In this document: positions 8,125-16,700 of the stretch, in pieces
How the letters are laid out: each line of letters opens with the position of its first letter
How positions within the stretch are numbered: position 1 is the first letter of the stretch
Origin: an uncultured Lachnospiraceae bacterium
GTDB lineage: Bacteria; Bacillota; Clostridia; Lachnospirales; Lachnospiraceae
DNA length: 64,000 nucleotides
Direction of reading: 5' to 3'
NCBI GenBank assembly: GCA_948473115.1
Contig: CAOKWI010000002.1
Location: forward strand, 1 to 64,000
Notes under the pieces: model-generated
Databases searched by the model: none
The model's input: only the letters and a program-made list of their open reading frames with translations
Told to the model about the DNA's origin: nothing
Made by a program: the position numbers and the translations under genes

Positions 8125-8769
8125 TTAATCAACCTCTTTCTTTAACAACCCCTTGTAGCGATAGAAAGTAGCTTTATTCATCTGCAATTCCCTCATCAAC
8201 TCAAAGGGTCTTTTTTCTCCACGCTCCACCGCTTGATACCTCTCTGCAAATTCATTCAAGGGCATTACTCGGGGACGACCGTAATCGCTCCACTCCCCTC
8301 GTGCCTTCTTTGCTTCGATTCCCTCGCGCTGTCGCTTTTCCTTTTTTTCCAATTCAGCCTGCGCCATACTTGCGTATAACTCAATCATCATATTGTTTAT
8401 GGTTTCCAACATCATCTTTGCCATTGAATTCTCCATATTCTCAATCGGGAGTAGGGTAGTAGGCAATTCTAAAACCATGACACGGATATTATTGTCCTGA
8501 TAGAACCGCAACTCATTCAGAGTAGCTTTTTTATTTCTCCCCAGTCTGTCAAGCTCCGTTACAATTAACGTATCTCCACTTTCGAGGATTTCTTCTTTCA
8601 ACATCTGATAGCGGGGGCGATTGAAGTTCTTGCCCGTCTGCTGGTCTGTATACACTTTACTTTTGTATAACTCAATGTCATGCTCTGCACAATACTTTGT
8701 AATCTCTGCGATACCTCTATCGAGGTGCTGGTCTGCTGTACTCGTTCTGTGATAAGCAACCGTTTTCAT
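8125..8769 (-). CDS. Serine recombinase of the resolvase/invertase type
   Basis: A 214-residue protein. The catalytic Ser lies in AYHRTSTADQ near the N-terminus, followed by VTELDRLGRN with the conserved Asp-Arg-Leu-x-Arg and a C-terminal helix-turn-helix (MNKATFYRYKGLL). The length matches a small resolvase. The start at 8769 has GGAGG 8 nt upstream. It is unusual to find it abutting a tyrosine integrase; it may resolve multimers of the replicating circle, drive an inversion or assist excision. Its target site was not identified. Confidence 0.88.
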   Translation of the reverse strand: MKTVAYHRTSTADQHLDRGIAEITKYCAEHDIELYKSKVYTDQQTGKNFNRPRYQMLKEEILESGDTLIVTELDRLGRNKKATLNELRFYQDNNIRVMVLELPTTLLPIENMENSMAKMMLETINNMMIELYASMAQAELEKKEKRQREGIEAKKARGEWSDYGRPRVMPLNEFAERYQAVERGEKRPFELMRELQMNKATFYRYKGLLKKEVD

Positions 8770-8786
8770 TTGCATTTCCTCCAATC

Positions 8787-9014
8787 TTAGAACTCTGATT
8801 TGATGTAAGATACGCCGTCCAAACTATCCAATCCATTTTCAAAGATTTCGTCTGTCATCTGCACGAAGTACAGAGCCGCAACTCTTTCCATCATCTCACT
8901 TGTAAACATTTCGTAGGGGCACAGCTTTTCTGTATCGAAGTCGGCGAACATACAGCCGTACCCCTTATTTTCCATGTCTTCAATTTTACTTTCTAGCAAC
9001 TCAATTCTTGACAT
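8787..9014 (-). CDS. Small acidic protein, unknown
   Basis: A 75-residue acidic protein with an N-terminal helix (RIELLESKIEDMENKGYG) and a second helix rich in Met and Phe. AAGGAGG lies before the ATG at 9014. It is 17 bp upstream of the serine recombinase and probably leads that operon. There is no DNA-binding motif. A role in controlling recombination is possible from context only. Confidence 0.55.
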   Translation of the reverse strand: MSRIELLESKIEDMENKGYGCMFADFDTEKLCPYEMFTSEMMERVAALYFVQMTDEIFENGLDSLDGVSYIKSEF

Positions 9015-9221
9015 ATCTGGCAACCTCCTTTTTCTAAAGACTATCGAACATTTGTTCTGTTCTTGATTATATCTTCTCCAATCAGTCTTAAAAAGTCAAC
9101 AGCCAATTTCAAGAATCCTTAAAAATAATTTCACAAAGATTTCAAGCATTTTTTCACAGCAATTTTGATGTGCTTATAAAGTGTACATTGTTAGCATAGT
9201 GTATTCACATGTTCCCGCCTA

Positions 9222-9479
9222 CTACCCGATACCGTTCAGATAGTCACAGAACCTATCGTAATTGATAAGGTACTTCTTTCCGGCTCTGATATGAACGATT
9301 TTATTCTCCAGACACAAATTTCTAAGGTGCATATAGGAAAGCCCCGTCAGCTCCACCATTTCCTTGATTGACTTCATGACTGGAAGTTTCTGTAACTCCC
9401 CATTGTCCGTAGACTGTTTATTATTATCGCCCTCGATTACTCTAAAATTATTTTTTACTGCTGTTGTCGCATTTCTCAT
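9222..9479 (-). CDS. Excisionase-like MerR/HTH_17 DNA-binding protein
   Basis: An 85-residue protein with a winged-helix signature in its second half: a helix-turn-helix (SIKEMVELTGLSYMHLRNLC), then a wing (HIRAGKKYLINYDRFCDYL). This is the usual pattern for excisionases and small DNA-binding proteins of mobile elements. The first 35 residues are polar and probably disordered. GGGAG precedes the ATG. In context it is the best candidate for the directionality factor of the integrase. The 200 bp between it and the next gene is AT-rich and probably a promoter region. Confidence 0.75.
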   Translation of the reverse strand: MRNATTAVKNNFRVIEGDNNKQSTDNGELQKLPVMKSIKEMVELTGLSYMHLRNLCLENKIVHIRAGKKYLINYDRFCDYLNGIG

Positions 9480-9648
9480 TTTTGTATGCTCCCTTCATGG
9501 ATAGGGATACAATACAAATTCTTCTGGAATAGCTGTATTGTTATCCGTTAATAGTTTTTTCCAACTCGGATAACTTGTACTGAACTTAGCAACCACTTTT
9601 ATTATTTTCTCAATTTGATTTTTGCCTATCTCTGGCACTTATATTACA

Positions 9649-10359
9649 TTACCCTTGAAACTGCATTACCTCTGAAACATCATTTCCCCAAAATGAAGGT
9701 CTGGATTCATTGGCTGTGTCAGCTTCATCTGCCCGAACTGCTTTCATAAAGTTGTCAGTTCGCTTGTTAAGTCTGCGAAGCCTTGCACCTTGATGAAACA
9801 CTTCCGCACATTTTTTTCCATATTCTTTCTGCGTAATATTCATTGCATGTTCGAATGCTTTCTGTGCGTCTGATTTAGAGCCATCAACAGCTTTTGCCCT
9901 CTGATTTTCATTTACCATATCCGCATAAGCCGGATACTGCGATAATGATAATATCGCTTTGCAACCGACCACACCAGACTGTAAAGCCTTATTTATTACT
10001 GTAGTAATCTGAAGAGCGTTCGCCTTATTGTTTGCCCTCGGCAGATTACCCATGATTTGTAATAGCATAGTTTGTACAGCTCCCGAATCATCTTTTTCGC
10101 CGGAAAAGTCGTACTGTGCATTTTTAGCTTCATTCAGTTTTGCGAATATTTTTTCGTAAACAACTGCATTATCATCTATCAGTTGCTGGAGCTTCTCTAC
10201 ATACATACCTAAAATACGTTTCACATAAACACCGTCCAAGCTATTACAATCTTTGTAAAAACTCTTAACATCATCAAATAAAGTGGTTATGTTTTCGTTA
10301 GTAGCTTTTTTGATTCTGTTAAGCAGATTATTGTATCTTGATATTACATTTACAGCCAT
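9649..10359 (-). CDS. Unknown helical element protein, 236 aa
   Basis: A mostly helical protein (YNNLLNRIKKATNENITTLF, then further long helices) with a basic C-terminus (GARLRRLNKRTDNFMKAVRA). The ATG at 10359 has GGGAGG upstream and follows the stop of the previous gene by 4 bp. No catalytic motif was found. It lies in a three-gene operon with a DUF5681-like protein and a small protein, in the place where mobile elements often keep mobilization or packaging accessory genes. The function is unknown. Confidence 0.55.
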   Translation of the reverse strand: MAVNVISRYNNLLNRIKKATNENITTLFDDVKSFYKDCNSLDGVYVKRILGMYVEKLQQLIDDNAVVYEKIFAKLNEAKNAQYDFSGEKDDSGAVQTMLLQIMGNLPRANNKANALQITTVINKALQSGVVGCKAILSLSQYPAYADMVNENQRAKAVDGSKSDAQKAFEHAMNITQKEYGKKCAEVFHQGARLRRLNKRTDNFMKAVRADEADTANESRPSFWGNDVSEVMQFQG

Positions 10360-10363
10360 TGTT

Positions 10364-10720
10364 TTATTCCTCCCAATCTTCCTCGTCTGGACTTTCTTCC
10401 CAGTCCGTATTTTCGTCTTCATTATTTTCAGTTTCTTTCTGATAGGGTACTACCCTAATTACAACCGGCTCAATATCTTCCATATCCTCTGACAGAAATA
10501 CAGCATTGTTTCCATAGGCTTTATCAATTAGGTATGCGTTCGCCTTGAATCTATCACGGCTATATCTATCATTTGCAATTTGAATGATATTTTCAAGAGC
10601 CGTAACCGTAGCAGATTTTAATAATGTTTTGAAACGTTCCCGTTCCTCTTTTTCCTCTGGTGTCTGCCGTGGACGACCAGACTTATTCCCACTCACTCCT
10701 TTCTGAAAGGGCATATTCAT
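10364..10720 (-). CDS. DUF5681-like small protein
   Basis: A 118-residue protein opening with FQKGVSGNKSGRPR, the Lys-Gly-x-Ser-Gly-Asn-x-x-Gly-Arg-Pro signature of DUF5681, a small basic domain seen in phage and element proteins. A central helical part follows, and the tail is very acidic (Glu/Asp/Trp repeats). The start has AAAGGTGG upstream. It may bind DNA through the Gly-Arg-Pro segment. It is coupled to the 236-residue protein downstream. Confidence 0.65.
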   Translation of the reverse strand: MNMPFQKGVSGNKSGRPRQTPEEKEERERFKTLLKSATVTALENIIQIANDRYSRDRFKANAYLIDKAYGNNAVFLSEDMEDIEPVVIRVVPYQKETENNEDENTDWEESPDEEDWEE

Positions 10721-10729
10721 TCACCACCT

Positions 10730-10930
10730 TTACAAATAGAAATCTGTTTTTCCCTCATGCCACATACGAATAAATTTTTGCCGAACATCATCCTTTTTCA
10801 ATTCTTTCAATATCTCCTTTTTTGAATTTATTTCGGAGGATAAGTTGGCGATAACTTTGTAGTATGCGTCCAGTCCCGTCTTTGGTTCATTCCGCAACGT
10901 TACACTTGTTTCATATCTCTCAAACACCAT
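10730..10930 (-). CDS. Small helical protein, unknown
   Basis: A 66-residue protein with one long charged helix (SSEINSKKEILKELKKDDV) and an aromatic C-terminus. AAGGAG precedes the ATG. It is the first gene of the three-gene operon that ends at 9649. The 222 bp before it are AT-rich and include a small palindrome GACTATAATAGTC at about 11122. No family was recognised. Confidence 0.5.
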   Translation of the reverse strand: MVFERYETSVTLRNEPKTGLDAYYKVIANLSSEINSKKEILKELKKDDVRQKFIRMWHEGKTDFYL

Positions 10931-11152
10931 ATATACATCACACTCCTTTATACAGTATTGTTTTTTTATTGTTTCTTTTCCTTATCTCTTTCCTAATTAT
11001 GGAATAAACTTCAAATTGAAAAATCTTAACAATCATATCATCAACACCTATTCACCCCACTATAAACCCTATATAACCTATCATTTGGCAAACTCTCTAC
11101 ACATTCAAAAAACATTGAAAAAGTGACTATAATAGTCAGATTTTGAAGCCTT

Positions 11153-12193
11153 TTATCCTGCCGCAATGTGGAATTTTTTAAGCGTCTTCAAAACGTCTTC
11201 GGGTAGACCTAACTCTTTTTTTCTATATTTGTATATAATTTCGTCTGTGCGGTCTTTAACGGTCGGGTCTTTCTCTTGCCTTTTTTTGTACCACTTATGT
11301 AACGCTCGTCTAAAACACTCTATATCAACTATGATTTCCTTATGACGCATAACAGTATCAGATATTTGTTTTCCGCTATCACTCCAACGAAGGCTCTCAT
11401 ATAAAGTAGTTACACAATTTGTCAAATAAGGCTTTATTTGTTGCTCGATAAGTTCTTCCTCTAATACTCGTTTATACTCACAACACAATATATCAAGAGA
11501 TTTACTGGATAAAATATTTTCTATTGTTCTCCCGTCTTCCCCAAATAGAGCATTGAGAGTTTTATCAATAAAGGCTATTTCCAAACGAAATATACCTTGT
11601 GCAAGAGGAATTTCTTGTCTTTCAAAATCGTCAGATTTGTCATATAGCTTCAATACATGGTAGTGTTGACGTTCATATCCAATTCCCGTATTATCCTTTT
11701 CGCACTTTGAGCCTTTCTTACGTTTCCGATACACTTTTGTTCGGTCAAGAGCCATGTCAAATAAATGTGTCATTTGTGATGGTGTTGCTTTGCCCACACA
11801 GGGCAAAGTTATGTTTACTTCTATCCGAGTTATTCTTAACTTTCGGATATATTCATCTGAATACTTATCCTGTAACTGCTTTTTCAAACGAGTCTTTAGA
11901 TACTCCAACACATCATTCCTAAGTATTTCTAGCTTTATGGCATCTACTATACCAAAAGGCTTTCTATTGTCCGCACGCAAATAATGAACGGGATTGATAG
12001 AACCACTTATCATACCGCCTTTTCCCTTGATTTCTACAATAGACTTAGGCTTTTTTGCAGTGTTGGGGTTCTTTTCCTCAAAATCCAAATCCTTAATTCC
12101 ATCAAGACCTATTTTGTACTGATAGTCTATACCATCATAACCGCTCTGACACTTTTTCGTATTCAGCCTAACCTTTGTATCTGTAGTTCCCAA
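11153..12193 (-). CDS. Probable rolling-circle replication initiator (phage gene II/X-like)
   Basis: The protein has 346 residues from a TTG start at 12193, which has AAAGGAG 11 nt upstream; the frame continues to 12265 but encodes an implausible hydrophobic leader without a ribosome binding site. The patterns ITRIEVNITLPC and FRLEIAFIDKTL, plus a Tyr-Asp-Lys segment (VLKLYDKSDD), resemble phage/plasmid gene II/X replication proteins. The match is by pattern memory and is moderate. It would replicate the excised circle from the hairpin just upstream. A non-replicative element protein is the alternative. Confidence 0.5.
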   Translation of the reverse strand: MGTTDTKVRLNTKKCQSGYDGIDYQYKIGLDGIKDLDFEEKNPNTAKKPKSIVEIKGKGGMISGSINPVHYLRADNRKPFGIVDAIKLEILRNDVLEYLKTRLKKQLQDKYSDEYIRKLRITRIEVNITLPCVGKATPSQMTHLFDMALDRTKVYRKRKKGSKCEKDNTGIGYERQHYHVLKLYDKSDDFERQEIPLAQGIFRLEIAFIDKTLNALFGEDGRTIENILSSKSLDILCCEYKRVLEEELIEQQIKPYLTNCVTTLYESLRWSDSGKQISDTVMRHKEIIVDIECFRRALHKWYKKRQEKDPTVKDRTDEIIYKYRKKELGLPEDVLKTLKKFHIAAG

Positions 12194-12233
12194 GACTTGT
12201 TTTTCTCCTTTCTCCAATAATCGGTAATAAAAA

Positions 12234-12277
12234 AGGAGAAGCAAAAAGACTGCCACTAACGACAATCTGCTTCTCCT
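12234..12277. repeat. Inverted repeat upstream of the element 2 initiator, candidate origin
   Basis: AGGAGAAGCA (12234-12243) and TGCTTCTCCT (12268-12277) are perfect 10-bp inverted repeats with a 24-nt loop. They lie 41 bp before the proposed TTG start. Placement just ahead of a probable rolling-circle initiator makes this a candidate double-strand origin or initiator-binding site; an attenuator of that gene is equally possible. The rest of 12278-12659 is AT-rich and holds no gene that I can support. Confidence 0.4.
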
Positions 12278-12659
12278 AAAGCTACTCTATATAAAATTTT
12301 ACTTCTCGCTTCCTATTATCTTATATTATATCCAATAAATTCCTAAAAGACAACAGCTTTTTAATATTTTTTTGTTTCTTTTTCTGCTTTTATCCATTTT
12401 TATTTTTCTTGCATAAAATCATTCCCGGTCCTGCCCTTGTAGAATCGATTTTAAGGCGGTTATAATTTCAATCTGGGGAAATCTCGCAGAATGGATATTA
12501 AAAATGAATTTGCCCGCTTTCCGGAGGGGAGAACAAGGATATTTCCACTCTTTTCAACATAACAACATATTTTCCACAAATTCCATGTTACAGACGTTTC
12601 AACACGTTCAAAACAGAGTGAAAAAAGAGTAACTTATCCGTTCGCTCTGTCCGATAATG

Positions 12660-12704
12660 AAATAAAGACCTTCCGAAGCCTCACACCTCGAAAAGCCTTT
12701 ATTT
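12660..12704 (-). terminator. Candidate terminator of the element-borne tRNA-Thr
   Basis: AAATAAAG...CTTTATTT forms the outer stem of an imperfect hairpin starting 14 nt after the tRNA 3' end, with further pairing inside (CCTTCCGA with TCGAAAAGG). The trailing CTTTATTTCATT is only moderately T-rich. Confidence 0.45.
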
Positions 12705-12717
12705 TCGCCCTTTTCAG

Positions 12718-12790
<73 letters not shown>

Positions 12791-12803
12791 TTAGTAACAA
12801 ATT

Positions 12804-12831
12804 TTTGAACTGCTGGCTTCATCCCTACCAA
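12804..12831 (-). pseudogene. Decayed tRNA-Thr 3' half at the right end of element 2
   Basis: From the anticodon loop onward this minus-strand stretch matches the element's complete tRNA-Thr at about 22 of 27 positions. Nearly all changes are transitions (A/G or C/T). It no longer forms a T-stem and cannot pair with the host 5' half. It is probably the remains of the 3' half that the element once supplied at its attachment site. Confidence 0.6.
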
Positions 12832-12862
12832 TGCGACGCTCTACCGACTGAGCCACAGCAGC
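12825..12862 (-). pseudogene. 5' half of the split tRNA-Thr(GGT), with right attachment core
   Basis: Minus-strand positions 1-38 of a tRNA: acceptor strand GCTGCTG, D-arm GCTC/GAGC with conserved A14, G18G19 and A21, the 5' anticodon stem TCGCA and loop TTGGTAG (12825-12831, the attachment core). The matching 3' half is 8 kb away at 4800-4834. The sequence that now follows does not complete the cloverleaf. Confidence 0.85.
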
Positions 12863-12895
12863 AACGCATGACTGCTTTCGCAATCACCAAGAGTT

Positions 12896-12924
12896 ATTGT
12901 ATCAGACGCATTTCCATTTGTCAA
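12896..12924 (-). promoter_or_regulatory. Sigma-A promoter of the tRNA-Thr locus
   Basis: TTGACA and TACAAT are separated by exactly 17 bp on the minus strand and end 33 bp before the tRNA 5' half. This is the host tRNA promoter. After the insertion it transcribes the orphan 5' half and then the element's complete tRNA-Thr. Confidence 0.85.
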
Positions 12925-12944
12925 CAACAATAATTTTTATAGGA

Positions 12945-12984
12945 TAAAAAATAGTTCCCTCCAGGTCGAAAGGAACCATTTTTC
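12945..12984 (-). terminator. Terminator after the TetR gene
   Basis: On the minus strand AAAATGGTTCC pairs with GGAACTATTTT and a T-rich TTTTTTATCC tail follows. It lies about 30 bp past the TetR stop and separates that operon from the tRNA promoter. Confidence 0.65.
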
Positions 12985-13012
12985 AGAAAGACCGAAAGCA
13001 ATCCCATCATTT

Positions 13013-13651
13013 TTAATTGCTTTTTCCACACAATTCCCGTATGATCTGCTGATGCACGAAGGATTTCATCATCTCCGGACTCACATGAAAGCATTCTTCC
13101 GTGCTGATACTCAGCATATACGTCAAAAGACCTGAGAAAATCGTGTATACCATGAACTCCATAGGCAGGCCGCTCCGTATTTCCCCCCTGTCCATACCCT
13201 GCTGCAGGATTTTTCCGAAAACATTTACGGGATGATATCTCCTGAAGGAGTCTGACATCATTTTCTGACGTACCTGCCGGCTGAAATCAGAATTGTCTGT
13301 CAAAATATGCACCATACGGATAAAACAATATTTTTTGTTGCTCTCCCTGTCTATCTGGTACAGCAGCCATGCCAGCTGCTTTTCAAAGCTTTCCTGCTTC
13401 TGAAGTTCCTGCTCCAGTATACGGAAGATCCGCCGGATATGAAACACCACCGCACAGGCAAAGATTTCTTCCTTGGTGTCAAAATAATCATATGCCGTGC
13501 CTTTCCCGATCCCCGCACGGTCGGTGATGGTGGAGACACGTATGCTTGACGCATCCTCTCCTTCCTCTATCAGCTGTATCACCGCATCATACATCTGCAG
13601 CACCTTGGGCGGGATCTCCTGGAACTCCTCCAGCCCTGTCATCTTAGCCAT
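13013..13651 (-). CDS. TetR/AcrR-family repressor, likely local regulator of the RND pump
   Basis: A 212-residue regulator. The N-terminal helix-turn-helix reads ITDRAGIGKGTAYDYFDTKE, the standard TetR recognition helix, and the C-terminal helical domain would bind a ligand. It is the second gene of an operon with the RND transporter; with the ATG at 13651 the gap is 69 bp. A GTG at 13666 is a second possible start because the Shine-Dalgarno spacing is not decisive. A 6-4-6 palindrome at 18034-18049, ahead of the transporter gene, is the probable operator, so the pair is likely autoregulated and induced by a pump substrate. Confidence 0.88.
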   Translation of the reverse strand: MAKMTGLEEFQEIPPKVLQMYDAVIQLIEEGEDASSIRVSTITDRAGIGKGTAYDYFDTKEEIFACAVVFHIRRIFRILEQELQKQESFEKQLAWLLYQIDRESNKKYCFIRMVHILTDNSDFSRQVRQKMMSDSFRRYHPVNVFGKILQQGMDRGEIRSGLPMEFMVYTIFSGLLTYMLSISTEECFHVSPEMMKSFVHQQIIRELCGKSN

Positions 13652-13720
13652 AGTCCTACATCTCACCTTTCTGCTTCTTCTCTTAAATCCCAATATCATA
13701 AATCTCTATGCGGTTTCTGA

Positions 13721-16700
13721 TCATCCTTCATCTCCCGCCGGACATACAGGCGTATTCTTCTCCCTTATCATGACGTCGTAGACGCAGGGAATCACCACCA
13801 GTGTCAGCAGCGTACCGTAGAGCAGGCCGCCGATGGTGACCACCGCCATGGGCTTCCCCATCTCAGAACCCATATCGTTGCTGAACACCATGGTGGAGAG
13901 CGCCAATATGGTAGTCAGCGCTGTCATCAGCACGGGGCGAAGCCTGGTGCGTCCCGCTGTCAGGATCGCTTCCCGCTTCTCCATGCCCCCTGCCCGGAGT
14001 TGGTTCATATAGTCGATCAGCACGATACCATTGTTTACAATGATGCCCGCCAGCATGACAAAACCGATCATGGCGATGACGCTTACCTCACTGCCGCTGA
14101 TGTACAATCCCAGGAAGCCTCCTGTAAAAGCCAGAGGGATGGTAAACATGATGATAAAAGGGGACAGCAGGGACTGGAACTGCGCCACCATGATCAGGTA
14201 CATGAAGGCAATGGCAAGGACAAGCATCAGCACCATCTGTTCCATGGCATCCTCTATCGTCTCATTTTCACCGGAAAATACCAGCTGATAGCCGCTGGGA
14301 ACCTCATAATCCGCCAGCGCCTTCTCCACATCGTCCGCCACAAGCCCTACGTTATAGCCTTCCGCAATGGCTGCGGACACCTGGACATACCGGGTCTGCT
14401 CCACACGGTTGATGGAGGTCAGGGCATAGGCGGGCTCAAAGGATGCCAGTTCGGACAGGGGAACCTTCACGCTGTCACCGTCCTCATCCGTGCCCTTGAT
14501 CTCAATCTCTTCCACCAGTGCCCTGGTCAACTCAATGTCGCTGCCGTTCATCACATAGACACTGTAATCCTTATCTGCCGCCACCAGCGTGGTAGCGCTG
14601 CTGGCCTCCGCAAGCTTCGCGGAAATCTGGGTAAATACCTGTGCAACCGTAAGACCGTAGTTTACCGCCTTATCGCGGTCAATCAGCACACGGAGTTCCT
14701 CGTCAGCCTCCTCCAGACCGTCGCTGACATCCGCAGTGCCCTCCACATTCTCCAGGATCGCCGCCACTTCCCCGGCAATCCGCTGCAGCGCATCCAGGTC
14801 ACGTCCCCGCACCTGGATCGAAATGCCGCTTCCGCCCAGGGCAGTCATATCCATGCTGGAGGTATCAACGGTAATCTCCGCGTCCAGCCCGGCGGTCTTT
14901 TCCTCAATGATATCCCCGATCTTCTCGTTGCTCATGGACTTGTCATCCCTGGTCACCACATAGATGGCAGTGACATTTTCCGCCCCGCCGGAGCTGCTGC
15001 CCCCCAGGAGCGCCATATTGCCGCCGCTCGTCATGGCGCCCACATTCTGGACATCCTCTATGGAAAGGATTGCGTCCACCACCTGGTCTGTCAGGGCTGC
15101 CGTCTCCTCCAGTGTGGCATCCTCCGCCAGTTCCACAGTGACCGTCAGCTGGTTGGAATCCATATCCGACATAAAGGCAGTGCCGTTGGTAAATGCCAGT
15201 GCCACACTTGCCGCCAGCAGCGCCAGTACGATGACAAATACCACCGGCTTCCCCTTCAGGGAAATTTTCAGCAGTTTCTCATACCCTTTCACCAGGCCGC
15301 CGAACAGTCTGCCCTCCTTCTGCTCCTTTGTCTTTGCCAGCATTTTGGAGGACATGGCCGGCACAACGGTCATGGCGATCACAAGGCTGGCAAGCAGCGA
15401 GTAGGCAATGGTCAGACCCATATCCACAAACAGCTGCCTGGTGATCCCTTCCGTAAACACAATGGGAAGGAACACACAGACGGTAGTCAGCGTGGATGCC
15501 ATGATAGCGCCGGATACCTCTTTCGCTCCCTCCATGGCAGCTTCCTTAACCGCATATCCCTCGCTCCGCAGGCGGTAGATATTCTCAATCACCACGATGG
15601 AGTTATCCACCAGCATACCGATGCCCAGCGCCAGGCCGGACAGGGAAATGATATTCAGCGTCACTCCGCTGAAGTACATACATACAATGGCAGTCACAAG
15701 GCTGATGGGAATGGAAAACGCCACCACCAGCGTAGGCCGCAGATCCTTTAGAAATACGATCAGGATCAGGATCGCAAGAAGACCACCAAAAAGGATATTG
15801 TTGATGATGGAGTCCATGACCAGATCGATGTATATTCCCTGGTCCATCAGCGTGATCAGGGAGAGGTCAGGGTTGGCCTCCGTCAGTTCCTCAAACCGGT
15901 CCGCCAGCAGGTCGGAGACCTCCCCTGTGGAATATCCGGTCTGCTTCTGGATGGTCAGCATGATACCGGCGCTTCCATCCACATTGGCATAAATCTCATC
16001 GGAATTATCGGTGTAAAATACGTCTGCCACATCCCCCAGGGTGATCACGGGCACCCCGTCCATGTGCAGATCCAGGAGCGGCATGGTCTGGAGTTCCTCC
16101 ACGGTGGAGGGCTTATCCCCCACACGGACCATATAATCAACACCTTCCTCCGTCACATAGCCCGCAGGCATGGAGAAATTCTGCGCTGTCAGCAGCCCTT
16201 CTATGGCTTCCACTGTGAGAATGCCGTTCAAATCCGCGGAATCATAGGCATTCTGTCTGGCATCCTCCAGCTGCTCCTCACCCTCTTTCAGCTGGTCTTC
16301 CGCATCCTTCATCTGATCCTGGGCATCCTTCAGCTGGTCAGCCGCACTGTTGAGCTGGTCTTCCGCATCCTTCATGGCATCCCAGCCGCTGTCGATCTGC
16401 TTCTGCGCCGCGTCCAGCTGGGTGCCGGCCACCCCCATCTGGTACTCTCCCAGGGAGAGGGATGCCTTGCCGTTGGCAAATTCAATAGCGGCTGTCATTT
16501 CACCCTTTTCCAGTTCAGAGAGCCCTGTATTGATGGCAGCGATGGCCGTATCCAGGTCAGCCATACCCATGGCTGCCATCTGCTGTTCGATCATTGCGGC
16601 GTAGCCTGCATAGCCGAGGCCGGAGGTCTGGGCGTTCAATGCGGACGCCATATTCTGCCTCTGGGCTTCCAGCTGCGTCTTCTGGGCTTCCAGTTCCGCC

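Noticed and set aside
14000..15751. Long open frame (583 codons) on the plus strand
   Set aside because: It is antisense to the RND transporter, has a His/Gln-rich composition typical of shadow frames in GC-rich genes, and shows no ribosome binding site or known motif.
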